In this document: positions 1 through 11,015 of the stretch, piece by piece | How the letters are laid out: each line of letters starts with the position of its first letter | How positions within the stretch are numbered: position 1 is the first letter of the stretch | From: Mycogone perniciosa | Lineage: Eukaryota; Ascomycota; Sordariomycetes; Hypocreales; Hypocreaceae | Assembly (NCBI GenBank): GCA_025331125.1 | Contig: JAOALB010000080.1 | Coordinates: forward strand, 1-64,000 | DNA length: 64,000 bases | Reading direction: 5' to 3' | The notes under the pieces: model-generated | Told to the model about the DNA's origin: nothing | What the model saw: the letters and a program-made list of their open reading frames with translations, nothing else | Database searches by the model: none | Translations under genes and position numbers: made by a program

Positions 1-31
1 CCACAAACCACCACCCCAGTCCAGTCCAAGG

Positions 32-45
32 CCCCCCCCCCCCCC
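32..45. repeat. Poly-C tract (14 C)
   Basis: An uninterrupted run of 14 cytosines in the given strand. Such homopolymers are prone to length error in sequencing, so the exact length is unreliable. Confidence 0.9.
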
Positions 46-734
46 ACCCAGGCGGCTGATGGCGGAGGCGAGCGCGGATGCGGATGCGGATATGGATGAG
101 ACCCTCCGGATATCGGGCACGACTTGGGCTCTCTTGCAGGATATCGAAACCGGTGACCGTTATCTCCCATGAACCTGGCTGTCGGTACGATGGGACGGAC
201 TGAAGCGATTTAGCAAGCCGCAATTCGCCACTTATTGCGAGACTCTACAGCATGGGCTTCTATTACCTCGTGTTTGAAAGGCTGGAAGAGACTACAACGA
301 ACGAGACAGAGAGACTCATCGTCGGATAGTCCTCGACTCAGCAACGGGGAGTGATGGGTCCGGGCCTGTGTCATGTAAAACACTCGGATCAGGTCTCCGC
401 TTCCCCATGTGTGAATCATACGTGCGCCACTGGCCTATAGTACGAGTATATTCCGCATGTACATACATACATATTGCTTCATACATGAAACGACAGCGAC
501 ATTGGCATGCGAAAGGGTGCGTGTTGGATTTGTCGATACCAGAGCTGTCTTAGGCAAGACAAGTTTGGGATTCAAAATGCTAAAACATCGGAGCCTGTAC
601 CGAGACCCGGAACGCATTCCCAAAAAGCCCTTTTATCCGAGGGTCGTTTGCATATCTCAAATGCTTTTCAAAGAGTCTCGCTATGAGGATCGGATACGAG
701 AATTCCCAAGGCAGAAAACAGAAATCCCCAGGCA

Positions 735-751
735 TGTGTGTGTGTGTGTGT
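735..751. repeat. GT dinucleotide microsatellite
   Basis: A short perfect GT/TG tract of about eight units in non-coding sequence. Confidence 0.85.
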
Positions 752-2421
752 CTCGTCGCTGTCAGATGACTCGCTATCAATACTCTTCCTACTCATACTT
801 CGTACAGAGTGACAATACACACCAACAGGAATGGTGGCTGCAGAATCTGGGACATCATAGGATTCTTTTCATGCACTGCACTCATTCCGGCTTCTCCCAA
901 TCATACTCGGCTTCGTGCCAAGAGAGCCAAAAAAACCGGGAGATGAGCGGATTTAACACATGCATGTCAGCAACCTGCCTTTTTCGCCCTGCTTATATTA
1001 CCTAGAAGTACTAATATCAAAGCACCAACAGGCCCTCTTGTATGGATGAATATACGGAGAGTAGTGTCATTCCCAGGGTGTTTGTTGGTTACACAGCAGG
1101 CGGACACAATTTACACGAAATCTGGCCAAAAAGGGAATTGCGCATGATTCGTATGTGGCGAAGAATCACACACACCGCTATGCTATGATAGGTACGCATG
1201 ATCTCCATATCCTTTGGAATCTGCAACATCCCACACTCGGCTGGTCCTATACAGGAAATAAGACGGCACAGCAAAAGCAAAAAAAGTCGTGGTTTTCTTG
1301 GTCTGAGACAACTCGGCCTAAACCTTAACGCAAACAAACAAGTATCTGATCCGATGGCTTGCGGAGGAAGCCAGCGGCTCTCTTCCCGCGCGCCCACATG
1401 CAAGGGGTTGGAGATCTCTCTCGGCCGGAGACTCGGACTTGGGGGTGTTGGGGCGGGCTTCATGGATGAACCCTGTTGTCTGTCACCAGGTCAGATAGTA
1501 TCTATCTACTAGCAATTCACATTCGTCTCTCCTACGAGACAGACAGCCATGCGGCGGCCAACACCACCACCACCACCATCACCAACGCGCGAGCCAAGGG
1601 TTTCGTACCCTAGCTTATTGGGGGCATGCATGCATCATCGTGCTACACACACCTTGATGATCCTCTCGAGAGCGTTGCCATCTGAGTCTTTCTCTCGAGG
1701 TCTCAGGCTGCTGTCTCGCCCCTGTCCTTGCAAAAGTAGGCTTGCATATCTACCAACCGGCTCACGTTAGGTCATGTGAGTACGAAGTACATAGTAGACT
1801 GTGGAAAGTACTCAGATGTACCGGTACGAAGACCCTGGAATAGGAATATATGTAAGGGACAATTTAGGCTGACTGGCAGAGTTCGCAACGGTCATTTTCC
1901 AGCCCCGGGGCTCCGCGTGGGTTTACATCTTTGTAACAATATGGAGAAGGGCGCGGACCTGGAGGCCGCCTAGTTTATTCACAGGCCGATTGGAGCTGTT
2001 AATACCTGGTTTTCAGGTAGCTGGACTAACACTTCATAGTAGTGCGCATCATGAACTTGGATAAGTCGGCGTGCATATCGTAATTCTTACTTGTGTTCTG
2101 GATATATGGCGTAGCATGAGAGATGGCATGATGATTGACTGTCCGAAGGTGAAAGCGAGGGTCACTTGTCATTGTGGCTGAGCCCCGTTATGTAGATGAA
2201 AGAAAAAGGGAAACCAACTGTTTCTTGTCATCTACGATGTAAGAACGGAATCTACGAAGTAGTTCCATGAAAAGGTATTAACGAGGGGCAAGTAAGTACA
2301 TATATGCTCTGTCATCAGCGTCATCAATAGACCCAAGTAAAGGGTTTGTCCATGATACTCTTCTATCCAAAAATAAGCAATCTCTCATTCTCTTTCTCAG
2401 TCTCTTCTGTTCGAAAAAGCA

Positions 2422-2997
2422 TCAACCTGATGCGTCTTGGTGCACAACGGCTGTGTGGTTGATGGTGATGGTGGTTGCATGTCTCGCCGCGACACACGAC
2501 AGGATAATCATGTCGGCCACGAAATCATCGCACTGGACATAAATCTCCAGCCGCTTTTCCGTAACATTGGCCATTCCAGGTGATTTGACTTTGGCAAGCG
2601 TGTTGCCATTGCCATCAACCAGCTCTAGACTTCCACCCGTGAACTTGTTCTTCTTCCACTTCAGCTCGCCCATCGGCGTGCCCTTGAGGGTAAAGTCGTA
2701 GGTCAACTGGCTCATGTTGAGCTTGAAGGATGTGCCTCGTAGGCTCAGGTCGGTGTTCCATGACATCTAGTGGAAGATGCCCTCGCCGATGACCTGGTTC
2801 TGTGAGGGATGACCCTGGAAAAAGATGATGGATGGCTTGGTGTATGTGTGGAGAGTGGCCGAGTAGAGAGGAGGCGAGTCGGAAGGATATACGTCGGGAT
2901 GTATCATGACATGGCTCTGGTCCATGATGGAGTTTCGGAGCCAGATGACTCGAGAGGGAACTTCGGGTTCCTCCATAGATGATGAACCGCAGCCCAT
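2422..2997 (-). pseudogene. Tubby C-terminal/LURP-like protein interrupted by an in-frame TAG
   Basis: A single frame runs from ATG at 2997 to the stop at 2422-2424, broken only by TAG at 2769-2767. The next codon is ATG (2766). The 76-residue first half and the 114-residue second half read as one small globular protein, rich in alternating strand-like segments, which resembles fungal tubby C-terminal/LURP-one-like proteins (family assignment from general resemblance, moderate). The N-terminus MGCGSS fits a myristoylation/palmitoylation signal (Gly2, Cys3). No intron of workable size removes the stop: the only in-frame GT..TAG interval is 27 nt. It is either a recent nonsense mutation, a readthrough or stop-restart gene, or a sequencing error. 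Both halves otherwise look intact, with no further stops or frameshifts. Confidence 0.55.
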
Positions 2998-4134
2998 GGT
3001 GATCTGGGGATGTCGATTCTATCGAGACTGGTCGACAAATGAGGATGAAAAGTATTTTGGAGGTTGTATAGTCGATTGAAATGATAACAATTGGTAAATA
3101 TCTTCAGAATTAAGAAGTAAGAGGAGAGTCAGTCTCGTGTTCTTGTTGCTCCCAGCATCCCGTCTTGTAGATCTCCGACCCTTGGATTCTCCATTGTAAC
3201 TTAGTACATGACATTTCCGAATTGGTACTAATCTAGCCCATGATGTAATGTCCATCCTCAAACCCATTCTCAGACGCATTTCACTATCGTGGTCGACAGT
3301 TTGAGAAAAGGCGGGCCGTGATCGTCCCTTTGTCGATCGTGACACTAAAGGATCAAAGGATCGTCGGCACTGCCTTTCCCACGTAAGCCAGCATTTCGAA
3401 TTTTGCACATCAGTTCTGGAGATTCTCCCCAGTTATGACTTCTGATAACGCTTACTAACAGGGTTGTGCATGGGCACTGCTATTGTCATCTGATTCGGTT
3501 TCGTATGATCACCATGATTCATGAAGCTCTCTTCGGGGATTTTGGATTCTCCAATCTGTGAGGCCGTCATGAACGCGTACCAAGTGACCAAACTTCTGTG
3601 ACAGCATTTTTTTTCATCGGTTCAGACATTATGTGATATGGAGGTGGCTAGGTCTGGTGCAGTGATTTGAAACCACCTTGTTACCTTCGAAGAAACGGAG
3701 CTTGATGCTTACCAGTTGTTTCATACCCGATAGCACAGAATGCAGCGATATTCCGTCATCGCGCTTTATCCAAACATAGTGATACGTCAAGATGGATGAC
3801 TTGTCTTGAATGCCAAGACGAAGGATGAAACGATCCTAAATGCGCACTGCCACACTCGGGTTCACCAAGCCACAATCTAACAATCCATTGTGCTCCAATT
3901 GGTGCCTGACTAATATGCGGGACCCGTCTTTAGCCACTCAGCCACCTTCTCCTGATGACTTTATCGCAAGGCTTACCTCTGGGCGATTTCAGCCCTACAA
4001 CACAACACTTCTTGAAGATTGTGTGTATATCACATAATAGACCAGAATGTCTCTTGATGGCCATCTGGTGTCCTTCGTCATGTACGCTTTCTCTTAGAAT
4101 ATAACATAACGTCTACATATCAGTTCAACACAAG
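2998..4134. other. Intergenic, divergent promoter region
   Basis: Lies between the starts of the minus-strand tubby-like gene and the plus-strand Zn2Cys6 gene, so it should hold both promoters. Open frames here (for example 3019-3408 minus) show no recognisable protein. No distinctive operator or repeat was seen. Confidence 0.5.
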
Positions 4135-5797
4135 ATGCCGGGCGTTCCAACCTATCGTGGATGCGATGCCTGTCGCAAACAGAAGAAGAAGGTTCGTCTC
4201 CAACTGCCGACTGACTACGAGAAGTGGATGCCGGTAAGACCTATGCGTATCGATGCCGCTAAAGCACTCTTCAGTGTGACCAGGCCTCACCGGCGTGTTC
4301 TCGGTGTGCTCGCCTCAAGATCCCATGCATAGGGTGCGGTCAGCTTCGATACAAGTTCAAGGACCAGTCGGCTTCCATAAAATCTTTGAGCAAGGGCCAT
4401 AGCCAAGTGGTTCCTTTGCGTCAAAACGAAAGCCCATCGTCTGTTCTTAGTAACCAGGCGACAACCCGATCTAGCGCCTTTGTATCCCTGCTTGAAATAG
4501 AGGATCCTGGGTATGACTTATCCTGCTACGGTGGGTGGTTCAAGGATCTCCCAAGGCGTCTGGGAACCAACGAAGCTCTAGATGCCGCCGTAGATGCTAT
4601 GGCTGGTTTCTATCCATACCTTCGGACACGTCAGCTGTCTAGGGCTTCGGTGGTTAAATACGTGAATGCATTGCAGGCGCTGAGAACCTGTTTGAGCAAC
4701 CCCGAGAAGGCGAGGAACCCGGAGACGCTATGCGCCATTTACTTAATAATGATTTGCCAAGTGAGTTGCCATCCCTGAATCAACATGTTTTGTTGGATAT
4801 CCTAACAACTGTGTATAGGGCTGGACAGGGAGGGACGGCGACCAGAAGATGAGCCATGGTGAGGGACTTGCACATCTACTAGAAGCCACAGCCTCAAAGG
4901 GACACCCGGATGAGTTTGAGACTTTGATACGTGACACGCTGGTCGTGCCTGTGGTAAGTTCCAAGCCCACTTGGATCGAAACCACCAAAGCAATACCTGT
5001 TCTAGGATCATACATGACGATAGATTCTCGAGAGCATTTTCAACCCACGAATACGATTAACACAGTGGTTCACAAAAATAACGGCCCAGGCCTTTGGCCC
5101 ACCGCCACCCCTCACCCGGGACGAACGGGATGTCTTGAGCTTGGAGTTGATCAACCTAGCCATGATCCCCGACGTGGTCCGCGACCCGGTCGGGCACATG
5201 GAGGGCATGAAATATTCCTACCAAAGAATGAGGCTCGAAATGCCGTTGTTAAGACGTGCCCTTAAACAGGCGGATGAGCTTGTCTCTAGCAAAAAACTAA
5301 CAGAGCTGTCGCCAAGCACCCTTGCGAGGATGCATCTCTCATATCAGGCGTCATGGAGTCTCCTTTTGACATCTGCCTTGGTTTTCAATGGCTTTCTACG
5401 CGCTCTTGGAGTCGATGACGGATTTATGGCAGAAGAGGCGGAGACGATGGCCACTGAGGCCGTGACGCTTGCGGAGAATGCGTCACGGTACAGGCCCCTT
5501 GGTGCTAGCTTTGTGCCTCTGTGCCTGGTTCCTGCGTGGGCGGCGACCGATGATCCAGAGCTTCAACACCAAGTGGTAAAAGCTCTAGAGATGTATCAAG
5601 ATGACTTTACACCACTCATGAAGAGAGGCTGGTATATCATGGCGTGCTGGCTAAAGGGCCAGATGGATCTTGTGCGATGCGGGTTGCCAACATCGGCTGT
5701 TGAGAATTACCATGATAGGCAATGGGGAACCTTGATTGTTGATGAGAATGGGGATCACGTAATCGACGGGACTTCAAGAGGCTGGTTTGATGTGTGA
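4135..5797 (+). CDS. Zn2Cys6 (C6) transcription factor
   Basis: Four exons: 4135-4191, 4275-4760, 4819-4953, 5024-5797; 483 residues. The DNA-binding zinc cluster has all six cysteines at C10, C13, C20, C27, C30 and C37, followed by a basic segment. The first intron falls between K19 and C20, inside the cluster, so an unspliced reading loses the domain. The rest matches the fungal-specific transcription factor domain 2 type: a YGGWF..LPRRLGTNEALD block, then LCAIYLIMICQGW, then SHGEGLAHLL. This family acts in the nucleus as pathway-specific regulators; the target here is unknown. Exon 4 begins at ATT 5024, because the earlier AG at 5005 would lead straight into a stop. The nearest downstream gene is a chitinase on the same strand, which does not by itself show that it is a target. 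Confidence 0.85.
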
Positions 5798-6744
5798 TCT
5801 GGAATGTCCAGAAGGCCGAGAATACGGTCTATCCGCGAGCCGGAGGCCCATTTCGTGGCCCTACTTTAGATGTTCATTTGCGATAATCCTCATGAATTCC
5901 CTGTTTAGGAAACCCCCTACCCCCGGAACCGAGTCCAACAAGCCTTGCTAATGTGATGGGCAAAGGAGATATGGAAAACCCTATGCGCTCAAGTCGGCTC
6001 TTCGCGCTTGGGAAAGCTCTTGGCACGTCCAGATCGATAGGGACCCCGAACTCTATCCTAATGCTTGATATCTGCTGAACTACGGTACCTGCTATGTTGA
6101 CGAAGACTGGAGTAGCCGCTTGACCTTGTGATCTTGGCGAGGACAAACGAGCGATTCTGGAAGATGGCAGCGGCAAGATGAAAACGCTCTGGGGACCGAA
6201 CTGATCAGTCATGTGTTGTTTTATAGCGTCGTCCCAAGACAGCCACTTCGGATTCCTCCGGGCAGATCTAGCCAAGAATCGCCAGATGATCCAATGAGCC
6301 TCAACGGTCTGGGCCTAGGCCTTCCCAAAGGGGAAATGTCTACACTCGCGATTCGGCCCATTGTTAGTTAATGGCTTTTTTTTCGGTTTCGCAGCCCAAT
6401 ACCAAAACGGGTATATTTTAGTCTTGATCGGATCGTGATCGCGTAGTGCCTGATTGCGGGTAGAATCTCGCATGTTGCTCACCTCCTTCGTCAGGTCCGG
6501 ATCGCTCTAAAACAGGAAACAATAAACTATCCAAAGCTTAATCTATACGACAATGCACTCTTTGTTCTGCAGCCACGTGGCGGCTGTATCCGTAACAGAG
6601 ATGCAGTGCCGTTCAGCATCGCCTCGGATTACGTTCGTGGCGGTATGGCTTAGCCATTGCGGGGTTTCTCAGCACAGCACAACATTCAGCATCATAGCAT
6701 CTCTCCCAACACTGCCTTCTCAATAGCCGGAAGATCTATCGAGT
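5798..6744. other. Intergenic between C6 factor and chitinase
   Basis: Holds the 3' end of the C6 factor and the promoter of the chitinase. A 133-codon open frame on the minus strand (5874-6275) has no recognisable features and is not called. Confidence 0.5.
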
Positions 6745-8178
6745 ATGCCTTCGTTGAGGTCGTTGGTCCATTTGAAGCATCTATATCTAGTCGAGATGAT
6801 CTCCCTCTTTCGAACTCTGATCTGCCCATGCATAGCAGACAACAATAACAACAACCACAACCACAGCCACCACAATAACCCCCATCAAGGATATCAGCAA
6901 TACCCATACCCTCGGCACCCATATCCTCAAAACCCATATCCCCCTCCACAGAATAACGAGATTCCTCTCACTGATCCAAATTGCCAACCACCGCCAATAC
7001 CGCCCAGAATGACTCGATCATATGTCAACGCTGTTTACTACCCCAGCTGGCTGGTGTACAAGGGCAAGGGGCCTTCGTGCCTTGATGTCAACAACATCAC
7101 TCATGTTTTTTATTCCTTCGTCGGGTGGGTTCTCCATCGTGTACATCGTCTTTGACCGAATTACAGCTTACAGCTAACCTACTACATAAAGAGTCAAGGA
7201 GGACGGCACTCTTCGTTGGCTTGATGAGCACGCCGATCTAGTCAAGGAAGTCGACGGCGAGAAAGGCTGTCTTGCCGCCCTCGCGAAGCTGAAGCGCAAT
7301 AATCCTCACATCCGCACCGTCGTCTCTATTGGAGGAGGCTCTGACAGCAAGGAGTTCGCCGCTCTCGCAGCCTGCTCAAATGCCAGGGAGACTTTTGCCA
7401 AGCAAGTCCGCAAGTTCTGCGATCGGTATGAGATTGATGGTGTAGACGGTACGTTTTTCTCTTTTATCCTCTGGGGAAAATTAAAGACTAACCCGGAACT
7501 GCAGTTGATTGGGAGCATCCCAGCGATGCTGAGCAAGGGCGCAACTATCTTAAGCTCCTCCAAACGGCTCGTAACTCACTCCCTGTGGAACACTACTTCC
7601 TCACTACCGCCCTCCCAGTCGGGCAGTACGTCCTCAAGAACATTGATCTCAGCGCCGTGTCCCGCATCGTCAACTACATCAACATCATGGCCTACGACTT
7701 CACCGGCTCCTGGACCCAAGCATCAGGGAACCACTCACAACTCTATCCTCCCCAGGGAGACATCAAGCATGCATACCCAGAACTCAAGACATGCGCTTCC
7801 GATGGCATCGACTACATCCTGTCCAGGAACGTTCCCAGCCGGAGGATCCTCCTCGGCATCCCATCTTATGCGCGGTTCTTCCCTCACGCAAAGGGCCTGG
7901 GTCACCCGACGAAAAACTCGGGTGAGATAGACTACTACGAGATGCCCGATGAGTGGATCCAGAACGCCCAAGTCGATGAGGCCGCTGTTGCCGCTTGGTA
8001 TGTCGACCACGGAGGTAAGGGCTTCGTGTCTTTTGACGTGCCGAGTACGGTGAGCGTCAAGGCGAGATATGCCACGCAGAAGGCTCTTGGGGGACTCTTC
8101 TACTGGACGGGCACTGGCGATAAGAGTGCAGGGCTTAGCCTGGTTGCGGCGGGCAAGAAAGGTCTTGGATTGAACTGA
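6745..8178 (+). CDS. GH18 chitinase with low-complexity N-terminal extension
   Basis: Three exons: 6745-7124, 7192-7448, 7505-8178; 436 residues. It hydrolyses chitin or chito-oligosaccharides with retention of configuration. The catalytic DxxDxDxE motif is complete at D209-E216 (DGVDVDWE, proton donor E216) and is split by intron 2. The barrel start (VNAVYYPSW), the SIGG strand and the MAYDF motif are all present. No cellulose- or chitin-binding module is seen, and no convincing secretion signal: the N-terminus from 6745 reads through a short hydrophobic patch into poly-Asn/His and then Tyr-Pro-rich repeats (residues about 33-75). Relatives as I recall them begin close to the Met at 7009 (MTRSYVNAVYY), so 6745, 6796 and 7009 are alternative starts. 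The catalytic domain is certain; the start is not. Confidence 0.88.
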
Positions 8179-9305
8179 GGCGGAATTTGACCTTGCTGTT
8201 GCACAATTCGGTGCTAGTTTTCGGCTTTGTGTGTTTGAAGGGTTTCTCTCAGGTTGTATGTACTCGGACAGAATATCTTTATGGTCAATTTTGGATGGTT
8301 TTCTTGCTCAACTTTCTCGTGACATGAGCTGTTTTCGGTCAGAGTTCGATAAAGATCCCACGAGACTTCACAAATTGATGAAACATTTCCCAAGGGCGGG
8401 CCAGCGAGCGACAATAACCATGCAAGATATCCCTGAACAGGTCTTGCATGCTCTGTCGTGAAGACGCCTGCCATTGGCGGCCCCCTCAGCTGTGTTGCCT
8501 ATAGCCACTCTAAAACATCTCATTAAATGGTGCGTGTGATCATCGCAACGCCACAAGATACACACCGCTGCAGTGACACGTCATGCCAATCAGGATTTGG
8601 TTCATCTCAGCAGAAGCTGGAAGTTGCAGCTGAAAATAATAAACAAGACCAAATGCCTCTTTGTCTTTGGGGAAGCATGTGCTTCATTGAGGCGTTCAAA
8701 AGAGCTGTCAAACCACCATCATCAAGTATCCTGAGGAGTAGAATCTATAAGTAGTTCGCATTTGCCGCTTGGAGGTGTTGATGGCCATTTGCTAATCACA
8801 GCTAGCCTCCCTCTCCCAGAATCGCGTCTGCATTCAAGAAATCCGAAAATGGTGCTCTTTTGGTCGAAGCGCATTGGCGGTCGGTTCTTTGGCACCAGTG
8901 TCCATATTGATCGTCATGGCGTCCATCGAGGGCCGTGGCGATTCACTCTAGGGAAGTTGAGCTGCTTCAAGAACCATTGATCCATCTTCAGGTGGAAGAA
9001 TCATGTACGCAGGACTCTAATAGAGATGAGGCAGTTTTTAGGCTTAGAATCTAAGGATTGATCACAATTATGTACTTGTCGGGGTGATTACATTATCCGA
9101 TACTGCCCTCCGTACTCCGTACCTCAGGAGCAGTTCATCAGTTCACGTCCCGCCTTGATGCTTAAACTTTCATTGTCATCTCCGCAAATATGCGAATTAA
9201 TATTTTATCAGCCAGGCGACCATTTCTTCATCATTTTAATTGATTCTGATATACGAGTGTTTGACTGCTGCCATTGTTGTCATATTGCCCCCATTACGGA
9301 GCACC
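8179..9305. other. Intergenic between chitinase and RAD9
   Basis: Chitinase 3' region and RAD9 promoter. No gene is supportable. A copy of the palindrome half TACTCCGTAC lies at 9113-9122. Confidence 0.5.
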
Positions 9306-10949
9306 ATGGCGATTCTCGCCTTCACCCTGAGTGAGGAGGGCGTCGCAGCCTTCAGAGACGCCTTGATTTGCTTGAACAAATTCAGCGAGGACGTGTCACT
9401 CGAGGCCCGCAAGGATTCCGTGAGTGGTTTGAAGTGTCGCACACTTGCTTAGCAGGCTGCTAATGACAGCGAAACAGTTTGTTCTGACTACCCTGAATAC
9501 TTCCAAATCCGCCTACGCGAGCTTCAAGTTTGCGACCAACCGATTCTTCTCGAGATATCAGTACCAAGCCAGTGGGCAGTATCGTGAGAGATTCTACTGC
9601 TCACTCTACATTAGAGTAAGTTGATTTTTGTACTAATGCATATTTGCGATGGCATTGGATTGCTAAATGCGTTCCAGGCCCTGACATCTCTATTCCGCAG
9701 TCGGTCTGGGGTGGATACGCAACGAGATGCTGAAAAGCAGACCTTCATAGAGCGTTGCGATGTTGCAATCGAAGACGGAGAAGGAGTCAAAAGCCGGTTC
9801 ATCGCCCGCATCGTTTTCAGGAACGGACTAACATCTACGCACCGTCTCCCCTTTGAGGTTAATGTTCCAGTGCACGCCAAGTTCAGTCGACAGGAGGCTC
9901 CACATCACTGGAGCATATCGTCGAGAACGTTGAGACAACTGATGGACCACTTTGGCCCTGGCATTGAGTATCTCGACATCAACACAGATGGTGACCACGT
10001 CAATTTCACCTGCTTCAGTGAGAAGACCGTGAGCGAGGATGGTATGGCGTGCATCCCCCATAAATTTCTATGTGGTGATAATTGACATAGCGCAGCCGTT
10101 CTTAAAAAGCCCCTTCAAACTTCAATTACCGTGGAAGCCGACGAGTTTGACGACATCGATGTGGAAGACAAGCTCCACATCGTCATCTCAGTCAAGGACT
10201 TCAGAGCTATCATCCAACATGCTGGGATTACAGGCAACACCATTGCAGCCCGTTACTCCCTTCCCGCTCGCCCTATTCAGTTCTCCTACTCTAGCGATGC
10301 CATCTCTTGCGAGTTTCTCATCATGACTGTCGGTGAACGAGGCAGCAATCCTACTCAAAAGACCAAGAAGGGTCGCAAAAATGCGGCTCGAAACGACGGC
10401 CCTCACTTGGAGGCTACGTCTCGTAGAACCAGCGTGGCCCCTTCAGAGGCACCACGGCCCCAGCCACAACCAGAGCCCCAGCCATCACCAATGGCACCAC
10501 CACTGGCACCACCAGCTTCAGCGCGACAACCACCAAACCCGACACCACGACTTAGCGCTGTTAGGGCCAGTGTTTCGCGTATAGGCGCATTCGACCTGCG
10601 ACCATCCCAGCGGCCACCGCCACCAACGCTGAGGTCCGAGAGTCTGTTTGTCGAAGACGAGGGGTGGGAGCCTGTTCGGGATGAGGAGGAAGATGGTGAG
10701 GAGGATGCAAGATTGGAATGGGATCACAGCGCTGACCCTGTAAGTTTGGTGGTAAATGGTCTGGGAGAGTGGATGACAAACTAACATGAACAGAACCCTC
10801 CTGTTATGCATATGAGCAACGCGGACGACATGCAAGCTAAGGGCTCAGATCCTCGCCAGGTTCCAGATGACACGGCAGCCGAGTCAACATACTTGGAGCC
10901 GACACAGAAGCTCGCAGAGGTTCAAGGCTTGGCCCTCTTCCCCGACTAA
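9306..10949 (+). CDS. rad9: DNA damage checkpoint protein Rad9 (9-1-1 clamp)
   Basis: Five exons: 9306-9419, 9478-9615, 9678-10041, 10096-10739, 10794-10949; 471 residues. Rad9 with Rad1 and Hus1 forms the PCNA-like ring that is loaded at damaged DNA and activates the ATR-type checkpoint kinase in the nucleus. Residues 1 to about 287 form the PCNA-like body: the opening LAFTLSEEGVAAFRDAL, the FFSRYQY and FYCSLYIR strands, SEKTVSED followed by VLKKPLQTSI, and VEDKLHIVISVKDFRAII are typical. The tail (about 288-471) is disordered, with a basic TQKTKKGRK patch, a long Pro/Gln/Ala-rich tract and an acidic EDEGWEPVRDEEEDGEED stretch near the C-terminus, as in other Rad9 proteins whose tails are phosphorylated. 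The stop lies only 66 bp from the stop of the convergent Ats1-like gene. Confidence 0.9.
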
Positions 10950-11015
10950 TCTGGGGATGAAAACTTCGCTATATATGTTTGAGTTTTTTTTTTCTGGATG
11001 GGACAGGCGGCAAGC

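Larger units (their letters stand above)
1..2421. other. Non-coding left end
   Basis: I see no gene I can support in this stretch. The open frames, including one of 182 codons at 457-1005 (+), have no recognisable domain, low-complexity composition and no coherent splice structure. It contains a run of 14 C (32-45), a GT microsatellite (about 735-751), a CCA-rich stretch near 1560 and a TACGAAGTAC motif at 1781-1790 that belongs to the dispersed palindrome family described in the findings. Its right part is downstream (3') of the minus-strand gene ending at 2422. Confidence 0.6.

Noticed and set aside
457..1005. 182-codon open frame (+)
   Set aside because: No recognisable motif, His/Ser/Arg-rich mixed composition, overlaps a GT microsatellite, no neighbouring exon fits.
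5006..5023. C6 factor exon 4 starting at 5006
   Set aside because: Reads GAT CAT ACA TGA, a stop after three codons. The acceptor at 5023 keeps the frame into conserved sequence.
5874..6275. 133-codon open frame (-) downstream of the C6 factor
   Set aside because: No recognisable domain, and no partner exons. Most likely chance.
4135..8178. C6 factor plus chitinase as a biosynthetic cluster
   Set aside because: No backbone enzyme, transporter or tailoring enzyme is nearby; the two genes are simply neighbours.
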